Shown: positions 23,039-35,445, counted from the first letter of the stretch. The stretch is DNA of 64,000 nucleotides from [Mycobacterium] fortunisiensis (GCF_019050325.1 NZ_VOMB01000012.1:62001-126000); one strand, 5' to 3'. A program made the numbers and translations. The notes: generated by a model not told the origin, from the sequence alone.

Positions 23039-23473
23039 ATGACCGACGAACAAGGCCACCGCGAGTCGCCAGTCCGCGCAGAACGGTCGGTGGAGATTCG
23101 GGTCGCTGCGAGGCTGGAGAACCTGGCCGTGGTCCGCACGCTCGTGGCTGCCGTGGCAACGTTCGAGGACCTGGACTTCGACGTCGTCGCCGACCTGCGG
23201 CTGGCAGTGGACGAGGCCTGCACGGCGTTGATCCGATGCGCGCTGCCCGATTCGAGCCTGCACTTGATCGTCGACCCGCGCGAGGACACCGTGGCGATCA
23301 CTGCCTCCGCCAACTGCACCGGTGACGCGGTGGTGGAACCGGGCAGCTTCAGCTGGCACGTACTGAGCTCGCTGACCGACGACGTGGACACCTTTACCGA
23401 CGGTGATGGACCGGCCACCGGTCAGATGTTCGGCATCACCCTGACCACGAGGCGAGCGAGCCTGCTCCGGTGA
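23039..23473 (+). CDS. rsbW: Anti-sigma-F factor RsbW (UsfX)
   Basis: A 144-residue anti-sigma factor that sequesters SigF until displaced by STAS antagonists. The sequence follows M. tuberculosis UsfX closely: VEIRVAARLENLAVVRTLV near the N-terminus, DFDVVADLRLAVDEACT around residues 44-60 and WHVLSSLTDDVDTF further on. The N-box lacks the catalytic Asn of SpoIIAB. GGAGG (23030-23034) precedes the ATG at 23039; an in-frame ATG at 23024 is less well placed. Its stop overlaps the sigF GTG start by 4 bp, giving coupled stoichiometric translation. Confidence 0.95.
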   Translation: MTDEQGHRESPVRAERSVEIRVAARLENLAVVRTLVAAVATFEDLDFDVVADLRLAVDEACTALIRCALPDSSLHLIVDPREDTVAITASANCTGDAVVEPGSFSWHVLSSLTDDVDTFTDGDGPATGQMFGITLTTRRASLLR

Positions 23474-24222
23474 CGTCGGAATATGCAGATGTTCGCGACA
23501 TGTTTCGCGAACTGAGCGAACTCTCCGAGGACGCGTCGGCCTTCGAGCGCCAACGCGAGCGGATCGTGCAGCGGTGTCTGCCTTTGGCCGACCACATCGC
23601 GCGGCGTTTCGACGGCCGCGGCGAGCCGCGTGAAGACCTCGTCCAGGTGGCCCGGGTGGGCCTGGTCAACGCGGTCAACCGGTTCGACGTCGAGGCCGGA
23701 TCGGATTTCGTGTCCTTTGCGGTGCCGACGATCATGGGTGAGGTCCGGCGCCACTTCCGGGACAACAGTTGGTCGGTGAAGGTACCGCGACGGTTGAAGG
23801 AACTGCACCTGCGTCTCGGCGCGGCGACCGCCGAACTGTCGCAGCGGCTCGGCCGCGCCCCGACCGCGTCCGAGCTTGCCGAAGACCTGGGTATGGACCG
23901 CGAAGAGGTCATCGAAGGGCTGGTTGCCGGCAGCTCCTACAACACGCTGTCCATCGACAGTGGTGGTGGGGGCGACGAGGATGCGCCGGCGATAGTCGAC
24001 ACGCTCGGCGACATGGACACCGGCCTGGACCAAATCGACAACCGAGAAACGTTGCGGCCGTTGCTTGCTCAACTACCTGAGCGCGAGCGCACGGTGCTGG
24101 TCCTGCGCTTCTTTGAATCCATGACGCAGACGCAGATCGCCGAACGTGTCGGTGTCTCGCAGATGCACGTGTCGAGGCTGTTGGCGAAATCGCTAGCGCG
24201 ACTTCGTGACCAGCTGCAGTAG
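23470..24222 (+). CDS. sigF: RNA polymerase sigma factor SigF
   Basis: Group 3 stress sigma factor of 250 residues. Region 2 spans about residues 37-107 (core RCLPLADHIARRF and FVSFAVPTIMGEVRRHFRD), region 3 about 118-180, and region 4 about 195-248 with the recognition helix in QTQIAERVGVSQMHVSRLL. Near-identical in these segments to M. tuberculosis SigF. It directs transcription of general-stress, envelope and pigment genes from GTTT-N15-17-GGGTAT promoters, several of which are candidates in this island. GTG start overlaps the rsbW stop; the 3' end overlaps the convergent STAS gene by 30 bp. Confidence 0.97.
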   Translation: MTSEYADVRDMFRELSELSEDASAFERQRERIVQRCLPLADHIARRFDGRGEPREDLVQVARVGLVNAVNRFDVEAGSDFVSFAVPTIMGEVRRHFRDNSWSVKVPRRLKELHLRLGAATAELSQRLGRAPTASELAEDLGMDREEVIEGLVAGSSYNTLSIDSGGGGDEDAPAIVDTLGDMDTGLDQIDNRETLRPLLAQLPERERTVLVLRFFESMTQTQIAERVGVSQMHVSRLLAKSLARLRDQLQ

Positions 24223-24630
24223 CGGTGTCTTACCGTTCAATGTGGACAACGCCGCCGCCACGCTGTGGCGGGTGCACAACTCGGAATCCGGGTCGCAGAC
24301 CCGCAACAGCCGGCTGACGGCGTTGCTCGGTACCAACACCCAGTCGACATCGCCGGCCGCGCAGCGGACTTCGATGGCCTTGAGTGCGGAAAACCCTGCG
24401 GTACCGAAGAAATCGACGTGCGTGAGGTCGACGACGACGCGCGGGGTCTCGGCGATATGGCGCAGTGCGTAGTCGGCGAAATCGGTTGCGTTCGCGGCAT
24501 CGACATCCCCGTGGGCACTGATCACCACCGATGACGGTGGCAACCAACGGGTGGCGAACGTGGCCGGGGGAGTGTTGGTGCGGTCGATCAGAGCGCTCGT
24601 CTGTGTGACGCGCGCACCGGAGACAGTCAT
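24193..24630 (-). CDS. STAS-domain anti-sigma factor antagonist 2
   Basis: A 145-residue STAS protein facing sigF. SpoIIAA-like core: VVISAHGDVDAAN, VVVDLTHVDFFGTAGFSAL and VDWVLVPSNAVSRLL. At the SpoIIAA phospho-Ser position there is Ala (78), preceded by Thr 77, so classical Ser phosphorylation is lost, though Thr 77 could substitute. It resembles the other STAS protein here (ICDPxH versus VCDPDSE, FFGxx). Its position beside rsbW-sigF makes it a likely direct partner of RsbW. AATACACGTATT, a short palindrome, lies at 24651-24662, 20 bp upstream. Confidence 0.87.
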   Translation of the reverse strand: MTVSGARVTQTSALIDRTNTPPATFATRWLPPSSVVISAHGDVDAANATDFADYALRHIAETPRVVVDLTHVDFFGTAGFSALKAIEVRCAAGDVDWVLVPSNAVSRLLRVCDPDSELCTRHSVAAALSTLNGKTPLLQLVTKSR

Positions 24631-24840
24631 TTCATCGCTCCATCAGTCGTAATACACGTATTCGTACTGCTGGTGCGCGTCAATCGACATCGGAGCAAGT
24701 TCCCGCGCGTATGTCGATCGACGCTCGCCGCGGCTGTGAACTCAACCTGTCTGGAACCCTACCGCGATCAAGGTCGGCGGACAATTTGTCTGAGTGGATT
24801 CTTATAGTCCCAGTTCAGGGATAAGGGGAGACTGTTTCGC
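24631..24840. other. Intergenic region between STAS gene 2 and the nucleotidyltransferase
   Basis: This 210-bp gap separates two divergently transcribed genes. It holds the short palindrome AATAC-AC-GTATT (24651-24662) and the second copy of the 20-bp STAS-linked motif (24730-24749). GGGGAG precedes the ATG at 24841. No coding potential, RNA gene or SigF-type promoter was found. Confidence 0.5.
24730..24749. repeat. 20-bp motif upstream of STAS gene 2 (copy 2)
   Basis: GCGGCTGTGAACTCAACCTG, identical to 20199-20218, 100 bp upstream of the STAS start at 24630 and in the same relative orientation as copy 1. Short additional matches (CGA and CGTC in the same spacing on the minus strand) extend downstream of both. 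Confidence 0.7.
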
Positions 24841-25392
24841 ATGTCAAACACCGACGCCGACACCGCCGCCGGTGTCGTGTTGGCCGCCGGGGCGGGCCGA
24901 CGGTACGGAATGCCGAAAGTGCTTGCCGACGAAGGTGCTTGGCTCGGCCGGGCAGTGCGGGCGCTGGCCGAGGGTGGCTGCGACGACGTGATCGTGGTCC
25001 TGGGCGCGGCGGTGGTGGACGTGCCGGCACCGGCACGTGCCGTGGTGGCCGAACGCTGGGCCGCGGGCATGAGTGAGTCGGTGCGGGCCGGGCTGGCCGC
25101 CGCCGGGGCCGCCGAATGGATCGTCCTGCACACCGTGGACACCCCCGATGTCGGCGCCGACGTGGTGCGCCGCGTGCTGGCGGCGGCGCGTGGAGGCGGT
25201 GCCGGGCTGGCCCGGGCCAGCTACCGGGGACGGCCCGGCCATCCCGTGGTGCTGGCCCGCAGGCACCTCGCCGCGCTGGTGACCACACTGCACGGCGATG
25301 CGGGGGCCAGGGCGTTCCTCAGGGGCCGCGACGACGTGATCGCGGTGGAGTGCGCCGACCTGGCCACCGGAGCGGACATCGACTCGCCCTGA
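24841..25392 (+). CDS. MobA/MocA-like nucleotidyltransferase
   Basis: A 183-residue protein with the nucleotidyltransferase signature VVLAAGAGRRYGMPK near the N-terminus (about 13-27), a TDTPD-like metal-binding strand (HTVDTPDVG) and a RGRPGHPV loop. These are the hallmarks of molybdopterin cytidylyl/guanylyltransferase-like enzymes (MocA/MobA group), which attach CMP or GMP to Moco. No molybdoenzyme is nearby, so the exact nucleotide and acceptor are open. RBS GGGGAG, start ATG 24841. Confidence 0.82.
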   Translation: MSNTDADTAAGVVLAAGAGRRYGMPKVLADEGAWLGRAVRALAEGGCDDVIVVLGAAVVDVPAPARAVVAERWAAGMSESVRAGLAAAGAAEWIVLHTVDTPDVGADVVRRVLAAARGGGAGLARASYRGRPGHPVVLARRHLAALVTTLHGDAGARAFLRGRDDVIAVECADLATGADIDSP

Positions 25393-25403
25393 CCGCCCGA
25401 CGC

Positions 25404-26153
25404 TCAGCGGAAGGCATACCCGCCATCGGGGAAGAGCGTGGACCCGGTGGTGATTCGGCTGCTCAGCAGATAGCCCACCGACTGTGCGATTTCGTCCTCG
25501 GTGGCCAGCCTTCCGATGGTGGACGCGGCGCGGTAGGCCGCGAAGGCCTGCCCTCGCAGCGCAGAATCGCGCTGGTTCCACAGGTTGCCCTCGACGGTGC
25601 CGGGGGCGATCGCGTTGACGGTGACGGGGGCCAGTTCCACCGCCAACCCGCGGGCCAGGCCCTCGATGGCGGCATTGGCCGCACTGTAGGCAGGGGCCAC
25701 CGCGGCCGGACGGGCCCCGGCCGCCCCCGACATCAGCACGATCGCGGCGTCCGGCGCCAGCACCGGAATCGCCCGTCTTGACCACCCGGTACTGGCCCCA
25801 GAACTTGGAGTCGAAGGCAGAGGCCGCCTGCTCGACGCTGAGTTCGGCCACCGGACCGGTCTGATACTCGGCGGCCGTGGTGAACAACCCGTGCACGGCG
25901 CCGAACCGGGATCCGACCTGGTCGAAGAACTCCTGGACCGCATTCTGGTCGGCGGTGTCGACACGATGCCAGCCGGCCTCAGGGCCCAGCGCCGCGGCCG
26001 CGGCTTCGAGCTTCGCAGGCGTGCGGCCGCCGAGGACGACGGTGCCGCCCGCGGCCGTCACCAACCGCGCGGTGGCCAGACCGATCCCCGACCGCCGCCG
26101 ATCAGGACGATGGTGCGCCCGGCGAACGCGTGTGGCACGGAGTGAGTGGGCAT
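25404..26153 (-). pseudogene. SDR family oxidoreductase disrupted by two frameshifts
   Basis: A short-chain dehydrogenase is recognisable from ATG 26153 (MPTHSVPHAFAGRTIVLIGG) to its C-terminus (GSTLFPDGGYAFR), but the frame changes twice. Near 26085-26095 one base is missing inside the Gly-rich cofactor motif, so GGGxGIGLATARLV is split. Near 25769-25775 one G is extra after VVK, restoring the frame of AIPVLAPDAAIVLMSG, which leads to the YSAAN active-site region. With one base added and one removed the remaining protein reads as a full-length SDR of about 250 residues. It is either a decayed gene or has two assembly errors in G/C runs. Confidence 0.8.
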
Positions 26154-26268
26154 GCGCCGACGATAGCGGCGCTGCGCCGCTGAGCAGCGTGAGCGTACTG
26201 CGGTGTGGGCCGCGGACCTGCCTATTCCGGGTGGCTCACGGTGCGCGAAACGCGGTGATCGCCGACGC

Positions 26269-26601
26269 TCAGGTGTGTACTTCCAGCCCCAGCACCGCCG
26301 CGGCATACCGCCGCACGGTGTCCTCCGAAATGGCGGCGGCGTCCTCGAACCCGGGCCGGCCGCGGCTGCTCAGGAATCCGGTCACGGGGTCGAGGATCAC
26401 CTCGGCGAGCAGTTCACCGGTGGTCGGCTCACACACCGCCCAGGTGTAGCGGGTGTCATCGGCCCAGCCGTCCGCGGCGTCGTGCACGTAGTCCAGGTCA
26501 TCCTCACCCAGGTCGGCGAGCGCGGGCCGGTCGTCGACACGGTCGTCGGCGCGCAGACCGCGCAGATACCACTGGCCGTTGTTGATCTCCACAGGTTCCA
26601 C
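26269..26601 (-). CDS. Hypothetical protein, possible GNAT-like N-terminal fragment
   Basis: A 110-residue acidic protein (VEINNGQWYLRGLRADDRVDD start). The opening NNGQWYLRGLRADD resembles the first strand and helix of GNAT acetyltransferases, followed by AVCEPTTGELLAEVILDPVTG, which fits strands 2 and 3, but the acetyl-CoA-binding part is absent. It may be a stand-alone short family. GGAGG is well placed before the GTG at 26601. It is 86 bp downstream of accA3 in the opposite sense of an operon leader; no clear functional link. Confidence 0.62.
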   Translation of the reverse strand: MEPVEINNGQWYLRGLRADDRVDDRPALADLGEDDLDYVHDAADGWADDTRYTWAVCEPTTGELLAEVILDPVTGFLSSRGRPGFEDAAAISEDTVRRYAAAVLGLEVHT

Positions 26602-26686
26602 AGGACCTCCAAGAATGCCGAATGGCCACTCATGACACAGGATTCACCAGAATCCGTGCCACAAGTGGCCACTCGGTACGAAAGGT

Positions 26687-28523
<1,837 letters not shown>

Positions 28524-28684
28524 TCTATCGCGGGCAGTTTATGCGGCGCACCTTGAGGGTTCGCCAGCCGGTATCGGTTACCGGTGAGTAGGTTTTTCGC
28601 GGGTTCTCATCGATGTCTCATCTGTCCTGTTGGAGGCGGAATTGCTGTGCCGGGCGGCGACTCGGCCCGATTACTGTTGAGACC

Positions 28685-29398
28685 ATGGGGCCGGCGTTTC
28701 TTGTCATGGCCGTGGGTGTGTTGGTCGGTGGGCTCATGGTGGCCGCGCCGAGGCACATCTGGTGGGTCACACAATCGTGGAAGTTTCGGAATCCCGAGGC
28801 CAACGAGCCCAGTGACGTGGCCTATGGGATGACCCGCGTGGCCGGCGTATTCGTGATCGTGCTGGCGCTGTTCATCGGTGGCGCGATCATCCACAGTGAG
28901 TTCCAGCGGAAGGATCGCCGCGAAGCCGAGGAACAGCGGCGTGCGGCCCAAGTGGTGTTCGACGCTCCGCCGCCGGAGAACCGCGGGCAGCTGCCGGTGA
29001 TCGGCTATTTCGCTGAGGAATTCCCGAGCGGTCCCACGGTCACCGTGTATTACGTGGCGCCCGGGGAGGCCGTGCACAGCTATGTCCGCTCGATGTCCGA
29101 CAGGTTCAGCTATCCGTGTTACACGTCGGCTCGGGTGGTCAGAGCCGATGGCGATCGAGTGCGGGTGAGTCCTGAACTCACTTGGGCGCCTGAAGAACTC
29201 GGCGATATGAAGCACGTCGGCCAGTGCCGCATCGGCGTCGGCCGCAACATTCACAAAGTGTCGGTGGACCATGTCGCGGTCGGCACCACGATCGTCACCG
29301 ACTCGGCCATCGTCGATCGAAACGGCGCAGAGATCCGGCCGGCGGCGAAAGGCAACCGTGTCCCCAAACTGGCCGAGAAGCTCCAGACCGACCCGTGA
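28685..29398 (+). CDS. Hypothetical membrane protein, DUF6199-like N-terminus
   Basis: A 237-residue protein with two transmembrane segments (about 5-22 and 47-66) around a conserved WKFRNPEANEPSD loop. A long extracytoplasmic domain with two cysteines (PCYTSARVV and GQCRIG) follows. The N-terminal arrangement resembles DUF6199. ATG 28685 fits the first hydrophobic helix; the frame extends upstream to 28613 without support. Insertion between accA3 and the sufE-like gene is not seen in the M. tuberculosis order as remembered. Confidence 0.68.
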   Translation: MGPAFLVMAVGVLVGGLMVAAPRHIWWVTQSWKFRNPEANEPSDVAYGMTRVAGVFVIVLALFIGGAIIHSEFQRKDRREAEEQRRAAQVVFDAPPPENRGQLPVIGYFAEEFPSGPTVTVYYVAPGEAVHSYVRSMSDRFSYPCYTSARVVRADGDRVRVSPELTWAPEELGDMKHVGQCRIGVGRNIHKVSVDHVAVGTTIVTDSAIVDRNGAEIRPAAKGNRVPKLAEKLQTDP

Positions 29399-29404
29399 GG
29401 AAGC

Positions 29405-29821
29405 TCAGGCGCCGCGCAGCCGCCGCTTGATCCGGGCGAGCATCGCCGACATTCCCCGCAGCCGCAGCGGACTGATCAACGCGGCCAGCCCCAGCGCGGT
29501 GTAGAAGTCATCGGGCACCGCCAGGATGTCGTCGGCCGGCTGGCCATCCAGGCCGGTGGCCAGGATCGCGGCGAACCCCCGTGTGGTCGGGGCCTCCGGG
29601 GGAGCGCTGAAGAACAGCCGCACGTTGCCCCGGTCGGACGCGTCGACATCGAGAAACAGCGGGGACTGGCACTCCGGAACCGGCTCCATGGCCGCTTCCT
29701 CCAGATGGGTCGGCAATGGCGGCAGCTCGTTGGCGAACTCCAGTAACAGCTGCAGCTTGTCCTGGCCGGCCACCTCCTGGAAGTCGGAGACGACCTCTGC
29801 CAGGGCGGCCGGCATCGTCAC
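29405..29821 (-). CDS. SufE family protein
   Basis: A 138-residue SufE-like protein expected to accept persulfide sulfur from a cysteine desulfurase or sulfurtransferase. The SufE core [11 protein letters not shown] with its conserved Cys is at residues about 52-62, and [12 protein letters not shown] and [15 protein letters not shown] follow. GTG 29821 ([14 protein letters not shown]) matches the M. tuberculosis Rv3284 N-terminus and gives a 4-bp overlap with the sseA stop, so the two are coupled. The pair suggests sulfur transfer from SseA. Confidence 0.88.
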   Translation of the reverse strand: MTMPAALAEVVSDFQEVAGQDKLQLLLEFANELPPLPTHLEEAAMEPVPECQSPLFLDVDASDRGNVRLFFSAPPEAPTTRGFAAILATGLDGQPADDILAVPDDFYTALGLAALISPLRLRGMSAMLARIKRRLRGA

Positions 29822-30705
29822 GGAGCTTCGCCTGGATCTGGGCCGACCGCCACGGGAACCCGCACCGCATTGCCCCATTCGGTCCACGAGCCGTCGTAAT
29901 TGCGGACACCGGGCAGGCCGAGCAGGTGCGTCAGCACGAACCAGGTGTGGCTGGAGCGCTCGCCGATCCGGCAGTACACCACGGTCTTGTCCTCGGGGGT
30001 GAGGAAGCCGTAGAGCTCCTCGAGCTCGCCGCGGCTGCGGAACTGGCCGCTGTCCTTCGCGGCCTTGGCCCACGGGATCGACTTGGCGGTCGGGATGTGC
30101 CCGCCACGCAGCGCGCCCTCTTCGGGGTAATCGGGCATGTGGGTGCGCTCGCCGGTGTACTCCTGGGGCGAGCGGACGTCGATCAGCGGCTGCTTGCCGA
30201 GGATCTCGAGCACATCGTCCTTGTAGGCCCGGATCGGGGCGTCGTCGCGTTCGACCACCGGATAGCCGCTGGACTGCCGGGTGGGCACCTCCAGCGTGGT
30301 GTCGCGGCCGTGCGACACCCACAGGTCGCGGCCACCGTCGAGCAGACGCACGTCGGGGTGCCCGAACAGGGTGAACACCCACAATGCGTAGGCGGCCCAC
30401 CAGTTGCTCTTGTCGCCGTAGATGACGACGGTGTCGTCGCGGCTGATGCCCTTGCGGTCCATCAACTCGGCGAACTGCTCGCCGTTGATGTAGTCACGCA
30501 CATGGGGATCGTTGAGGTCGAGGTGCCAGTCGATCTTGACGGCACCCGGGATATGGCCGGTGTCGTAGAGCAGGACATCTTCGTCGGACTCGACGATGAC
30601 CAGGCCGGGTCGGCCCAGATTGCTGGCCAGCCAGTCGGCGGTGACCAGGCGCTCAGGATGGGCGTACTCGGCGAGAGTGGGGCTGGGATCGGCAGGCAAC
30701 GGCAC
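29818..30705 (-). CDS. sseA: Thiosulfate sulfurtransferase SseA
   Basis: Two-domain rhodanese of 295 residues. The N-terminal inactive rhodanese domain spans about residues 20-140 and the C-terminal catalytic domain about 160-280, with the active-site loop CRIGERS starting at Cys 245. The loop sequence is typical of thiosulfate rather than mercaptopyruvate sulfurtransferases. It transfers sulfane sulfur to an acceptor such as cyanide or a thiol. It precedes the sufE-like gene with a 4-bp overlap, as in M. tuberculosis (Rv3283-Rv3284). Confidence 0.92.
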   Translation of the reverse strand: MPLPADPSPTLAEYAHPERLVTADWLASNLGRPGLVIVESDEDVLLYDTGHIPGAVKIDWHLDLNDPHVRDYINGEQFAELMDRKGISRDDTVVIYGDKSNWWAAYALWVFTLFGHPDVRLLDGGRDLWVSHGRDTTLEVPTRQSSGYPVVERDDAPIRAYKDDVLEILGKQPLIDVRSPQEYTGERTHMPDYPEEGALRGGHIPTAKSIPWAKAAKDSGQFRSRGELEELYGFLTPEDKTVVYCRIGERSSHTWFVLTHLLGLPGVRNYDGSWTEWGNAVRVPVAVGPDPGEAP

Positions 30706-30778
30706 ACCCAGAGCCTACCGCTGGACCGGATATCCGCCGTGCGGCAGTGCCACGATGACGACGGTTCCGGGCGGGGAA

Positions 30779-31006
30779 CTAAGCAGTGAAGGCCACCTCG
30801 TAGGCCACCGCGTAGCGGTGGGCGCCGTTGTTGGCGCGGAACAGCGAGCCACCGTTCTGCGACCAGGTGACCACCCGCAGCAGGCGCTTGCCCGGCGACA
30901 GTCGCTTGGTGATGATGTCGGCGAATACGGCGCGCAGCCGCTCCAGATCGCTTGTTTCGACGTCGCGCGCCACGCGCACGTCCCACATGGTTTCTTCGAC
31001 TGGCAT
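30779..31006 (-). CDS. Hypothetical protein (75 residues)
   Basis: A small protein, MPVEETMWDVRVARDVE start and AHRYAVAYEVAFTA end, with mixed alpha/beta character and no signal peptide or membrane segment. Composition and third-position G/C bias look coding, but the ribosome site is weak. It sits between sseA and maf on the operon strand and is not present in the M. tuberculosis gene order as I remember it. Family not recognised. Confidence 0.55.
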   Translation of the reverse strand: MPVEETMWDVRVARDVETSDLERLRAVFADIITKRLSPGKRLLRVVTWSQNGGSLFRANNGAHRYAVAYEVAFTA

Positions 31007-31095
31007 CGGCCCAGTGTCAACCCGTAGTTGAGACTTTTCGGGACCTCGACACGGCGTGCCGTCAGTCGAAAGGTTGCAGTTTGGTCACTGCCGGA

Positions 31096-31722
31096 TCAGC
31101 TTTTCCAGAGCTCGGCAATCGACATCCCGACCGAAGCCAGCATCCGGCGCAGCAGTGGCAGACTCAACCCGATCACGTTGGACGGGTCCCCCTCGATGCC
31201 GTCGACGAACCAGCCACCGAGTCCGTCGAGCGTGAAACCGCCTGCCACCCAAAGAGGTTCGTCGCTGCGGAGATAGGCTTCCAGATCGGCTTCGGACGGC
31301 GTCCCGAAATGCACCGCGGTGATCCCGGTATCGGCGAGTCGATGCACGACCGACCCGTCACGCACGACGAGGACCGCATGGCCGGTGTAGAGCTGGGCAG
31401 TGTGCCCGGCCATGGCATGCCATTGCCGGCGCGCGGTGTCGACATCGCCGGGCTTACCGCACAGCCGACCATCGAGAAGCAGCATCGAGTCGCAGCCGAT
31501 GACCACACAATCCGCGGCGACGGCGGCCGGCACCCGGGTGAGCACCTCGTCGGCTTTGGCCGCGGCGAGCCCGCTGACCACCTGCTCGGGCCCGGCGTCG
31601 GCCAGCGCGGCGATCACCGCGTCCTCGTCGACACCGGAGACCACCACCAACGGATCGAGGCCGGCCTGGCGCAGAACGCCAAGCCGGCCCGTCGATGCCG
31701 AACCCAGGACGACCCGGGTCAT
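31096..31722 (-). CDS. maf: Maf-like nucleotide pyrophosphatase
   Basis: A 208-residue Maf protein that hydrolyses non-canonical or nucleoside triphosphates and is linked to septum control. The family signature [16 protein letters not shown] is near the N-terminus (residues 5-20), the catalytic Asp-containing [12 protein letters not shown] about 78-90, and [17 protein letters not shown] follows. ATG 31722 starts directly at [10 protein letters not shown]; the frame continues upstream into accE5 without conservation. Gene order accD5-accE5-maf matches M. tuberculosis. Confidence 0.92.
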   Translation of the reverse strand: MTRVVLGSASTGRLGVLRQAGLDPLVVVSGVDEDAVIAALADAGPEQVVSGLAAAKADEVLTRVPAAVAADCVVIGCDSMLLLDGRLCGKPGDVDTARRQWHAMAGHTAQLYTGHAVLVVRDGSVVHRLADTGITAVHFGTPSEADLEAYLRSDEPLWVAGGFTLDGLGGWFVDGIEGDPSNVIGLSLPLLRRMLASVGMSIAELWKS

Positions 31723-31736
31723 CCGGTGCTCATCGG

Positions 31737-33643
<1,907 letters not shown>

Positions 33644-33662
33644 TCACGATGCTATCGGTAAC

Positions 33663-33680
33663 CCTAAGATTGGTCTAAGA
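33663..33680. repeat. CTAAGA direct repeats upstream of accD5
   Basis: CTAAGA at 33664-33669 and 33675-33680, 11 bp apart, in the 152-bp divergent accD5-fadD intergenic region. A TAGCAT -10-like element lies on the accD5 side. The hexamer also occurs in the accA3 leader repeats. Confidence 0.35.
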
Positions 33681-33792
33681 GAGGTGGACGTGGCGCGCGT
33701 CACTCCGGTGGATGTTGTGTGCTGTGGCTGAACTCGCGGCGCCGTCGCGCAACCACAGCGTTGCTTTCGCGACCTGCTCGGTATAACCCTGA

Positions 33793-35445
33793 GTGGTGCA
33801 CAACACGATCGCCGCCATGTTGCTTGACCGGGTCGGCGACCACCACCTGGGTTTGCGCATCCGCGAGCGGGACTGGACGTGGGACGAGGTGGTCGCCGAA
33901 TCCGCCGCGCGCGGCGCCCTGGCGCAGGCGTTGCGGGTCGACGGTCCGTTTCACATCGGTGTGCTCCTGGACAACGTGCCGGACTTCGTGTTCTGGCTCG
34001 GCGGGGCCGCGCTCGTCGGCGCCACCGTGGTGGGGATCAACCCGACCCGGGGCGCGGCCGAGCTCACCGCCGAAATCCGGCTTGCCGATTGCCAATTGAT
34101 CGTTACCGACACCGCGGGTGCGGCGCGGCTGTCCGACCTCGAACTCGGATTGGCCCCCGAGCGTTTCCTGGTGGTCGACGCGCCGGACTACCCGTCACGG
34201 CTCGACGCGCACCGCGCCGGCCCGGTGCTCGCACCCGGGGTCGGGGCGGACTCCCTGATGCTGCTGCTGTTCACCTCGGGGACCACCGGCGCCTCCAAGG
34301 CGGTCATCTGCAGCCAGGGCCGGCTGGCGCGGATCGCCCATACGGCCGCCGAAAAATTCGGCCATGTGCGCGACGACGTGGAGTACTGCTGTATGCCGCT
34401 GTTCCACGGCAACGCCATCATGGCGCTGTGGGCGCCGGCATTGTCGGTCGGTGCCACGGTGTGCCTGACACCGGCGTTCTCGGCCTCCGGATTCCTGGCC
34501 GACGTGCGGTATTTCGGCGCGACGTTCTTCACCTACGTGGGTAAGGCACTCGGCTATCTGATGGCCACCCCGGAACAACCCGACGACGCCGACAACCCTC
34601 TGGTCCGCGGTTTCGGCACCGAGGCGTCGCCCGACGATCAGGACGAGTTCCGCCGCCGCTTCGACGCCGAACTGTTCGAGGGCTACGGGTCCAGTGAGGG
34701 CGGCGGGGCCGTGGTGTTGGCGCCCGACATGCCGCCGGGTGCACTGGGTCGGCCCGCCCATGCCGGGGTGGCAATCGTCGACCCCGAAACGTTGACCGAC
34801 TGTGTCCCAGCGGTTTTCGACGAGCACGGCCGGGTCGCCAACCCCGACGACGCGGTGGGCGAGATCGTCGACAAGTTCGGTACCCGCACGTTCGAGGGCT
34901 ACTACCGCAACGACGCGGCCAATGCCGAACGCATCCGCAATGGCTGGTACTGGACCGGTGATCTGGGCTATCTCGACGAGCACGGCTTCATCTACTTCGC
35001 CGGCCGCCGTGGCGACTGGATCCGGGTGGACGGCGAGAACACCTCGGCGCTGAACATCGAGCGGGTGCTGCGCCGGCATCCCGAGGTGGTGGCCGCCGGT
35101 GTCTACGCGGTGCCCGATCCCCGTTCGGGTGATCAGGTGATGGCGGCGCTCGAGGTATCCGATCCCGACGGGTTCGACGCGAGGGCCTTCGCGGATTACC
35201 TCGCCGGCCAGGAAGACCTGGGCGCCAAGGCGATTCCACGGTTCCTGCGGGTCTCCAAGAACCTGCCGGTCACCGGGTCCAACAAGGTGCTCAAACGGGA
35301 ACTGCAGCAGCAGCGGTGGCGGACCGACGAGGTGGTGTACCGGTGGGCGGGACGCGGCGCCCCTCGGTATCGGGCGATGACCGACGATGACAAGCTCTCG
35401 CTGGACACCGAGTTCGCGCGATATGGAAGGCAGCGGTACCTATGA
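33793..35445 (+). CDS. Fatty-acid/steroid acyl-CoA ligase, FadD17-like
   Basis: Adenylate-forming acyl-CoA synthetase of 550 residues. The P-loop LLFTSGTTGASKAV (about 153-166), the A5 motif EGYGSSEGG (about 295-303) and the A8 hinge GWYWTGDLGYLDEHGF are present, with a C-terminal Lys in TGSNKVLKREL. Closest in flavour to M. tuberculosis FadD17, a side-chain ligase of cholesterol degradation (shared FSASxFLADVRxxGATxxxYVGK block). It is followed by a KstD-like and a KshA-like gene with a 4-bp overlap, so it likely activates a steroid or terpenoid acid. GTG start at 33793. Confidence 0.9.
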   Translation: MVHNTIAAMLLDRVGDHHLGLRIRERDWTWDEVVAESAARGALAQALRVDGPFHIGVLLDNVPDFVFWLGGAALVGATVVGINPTRGAAELTAEIRLADCQLIVTDTAGAARLSDLELGLAPERFLVVDAPDYPSRLDAHRAGPVLAPGVGADSLMLLLFTSGTTGASKAVICSQGRLARIAHTAAEKFGHVRDDVEYCCMPLFHGNAIMALWAPALSVGATVCLTPAFSASGFLADVRYFGATFFTYVGKALGYLMATPEQPDDADNPLVRGFGTEASPDDQDEFRRRFDAELFEGYGSSEGGGAVVLAPDMPPGALGRPAHAGVAIVDPETLTDCVPAVFDEHGRVANPDDAVGEIVDKFGTRTFEGYYRNDAANAERIRNGWYWTGDLGYLDEHGFIYFAGRRGDWIRVDGENTSALNIERVLRRHPEVVAAGVYAVPDPRSGDQVMAALEVSDPDGFDARAFADYLAGQEDLGAKAIPRFLRVSKNLPVTGSNKVLKRELQQQRWRTDEVVYRWAGRGAPRYRAMTDDDKLSLDTEFARYGRQRYL

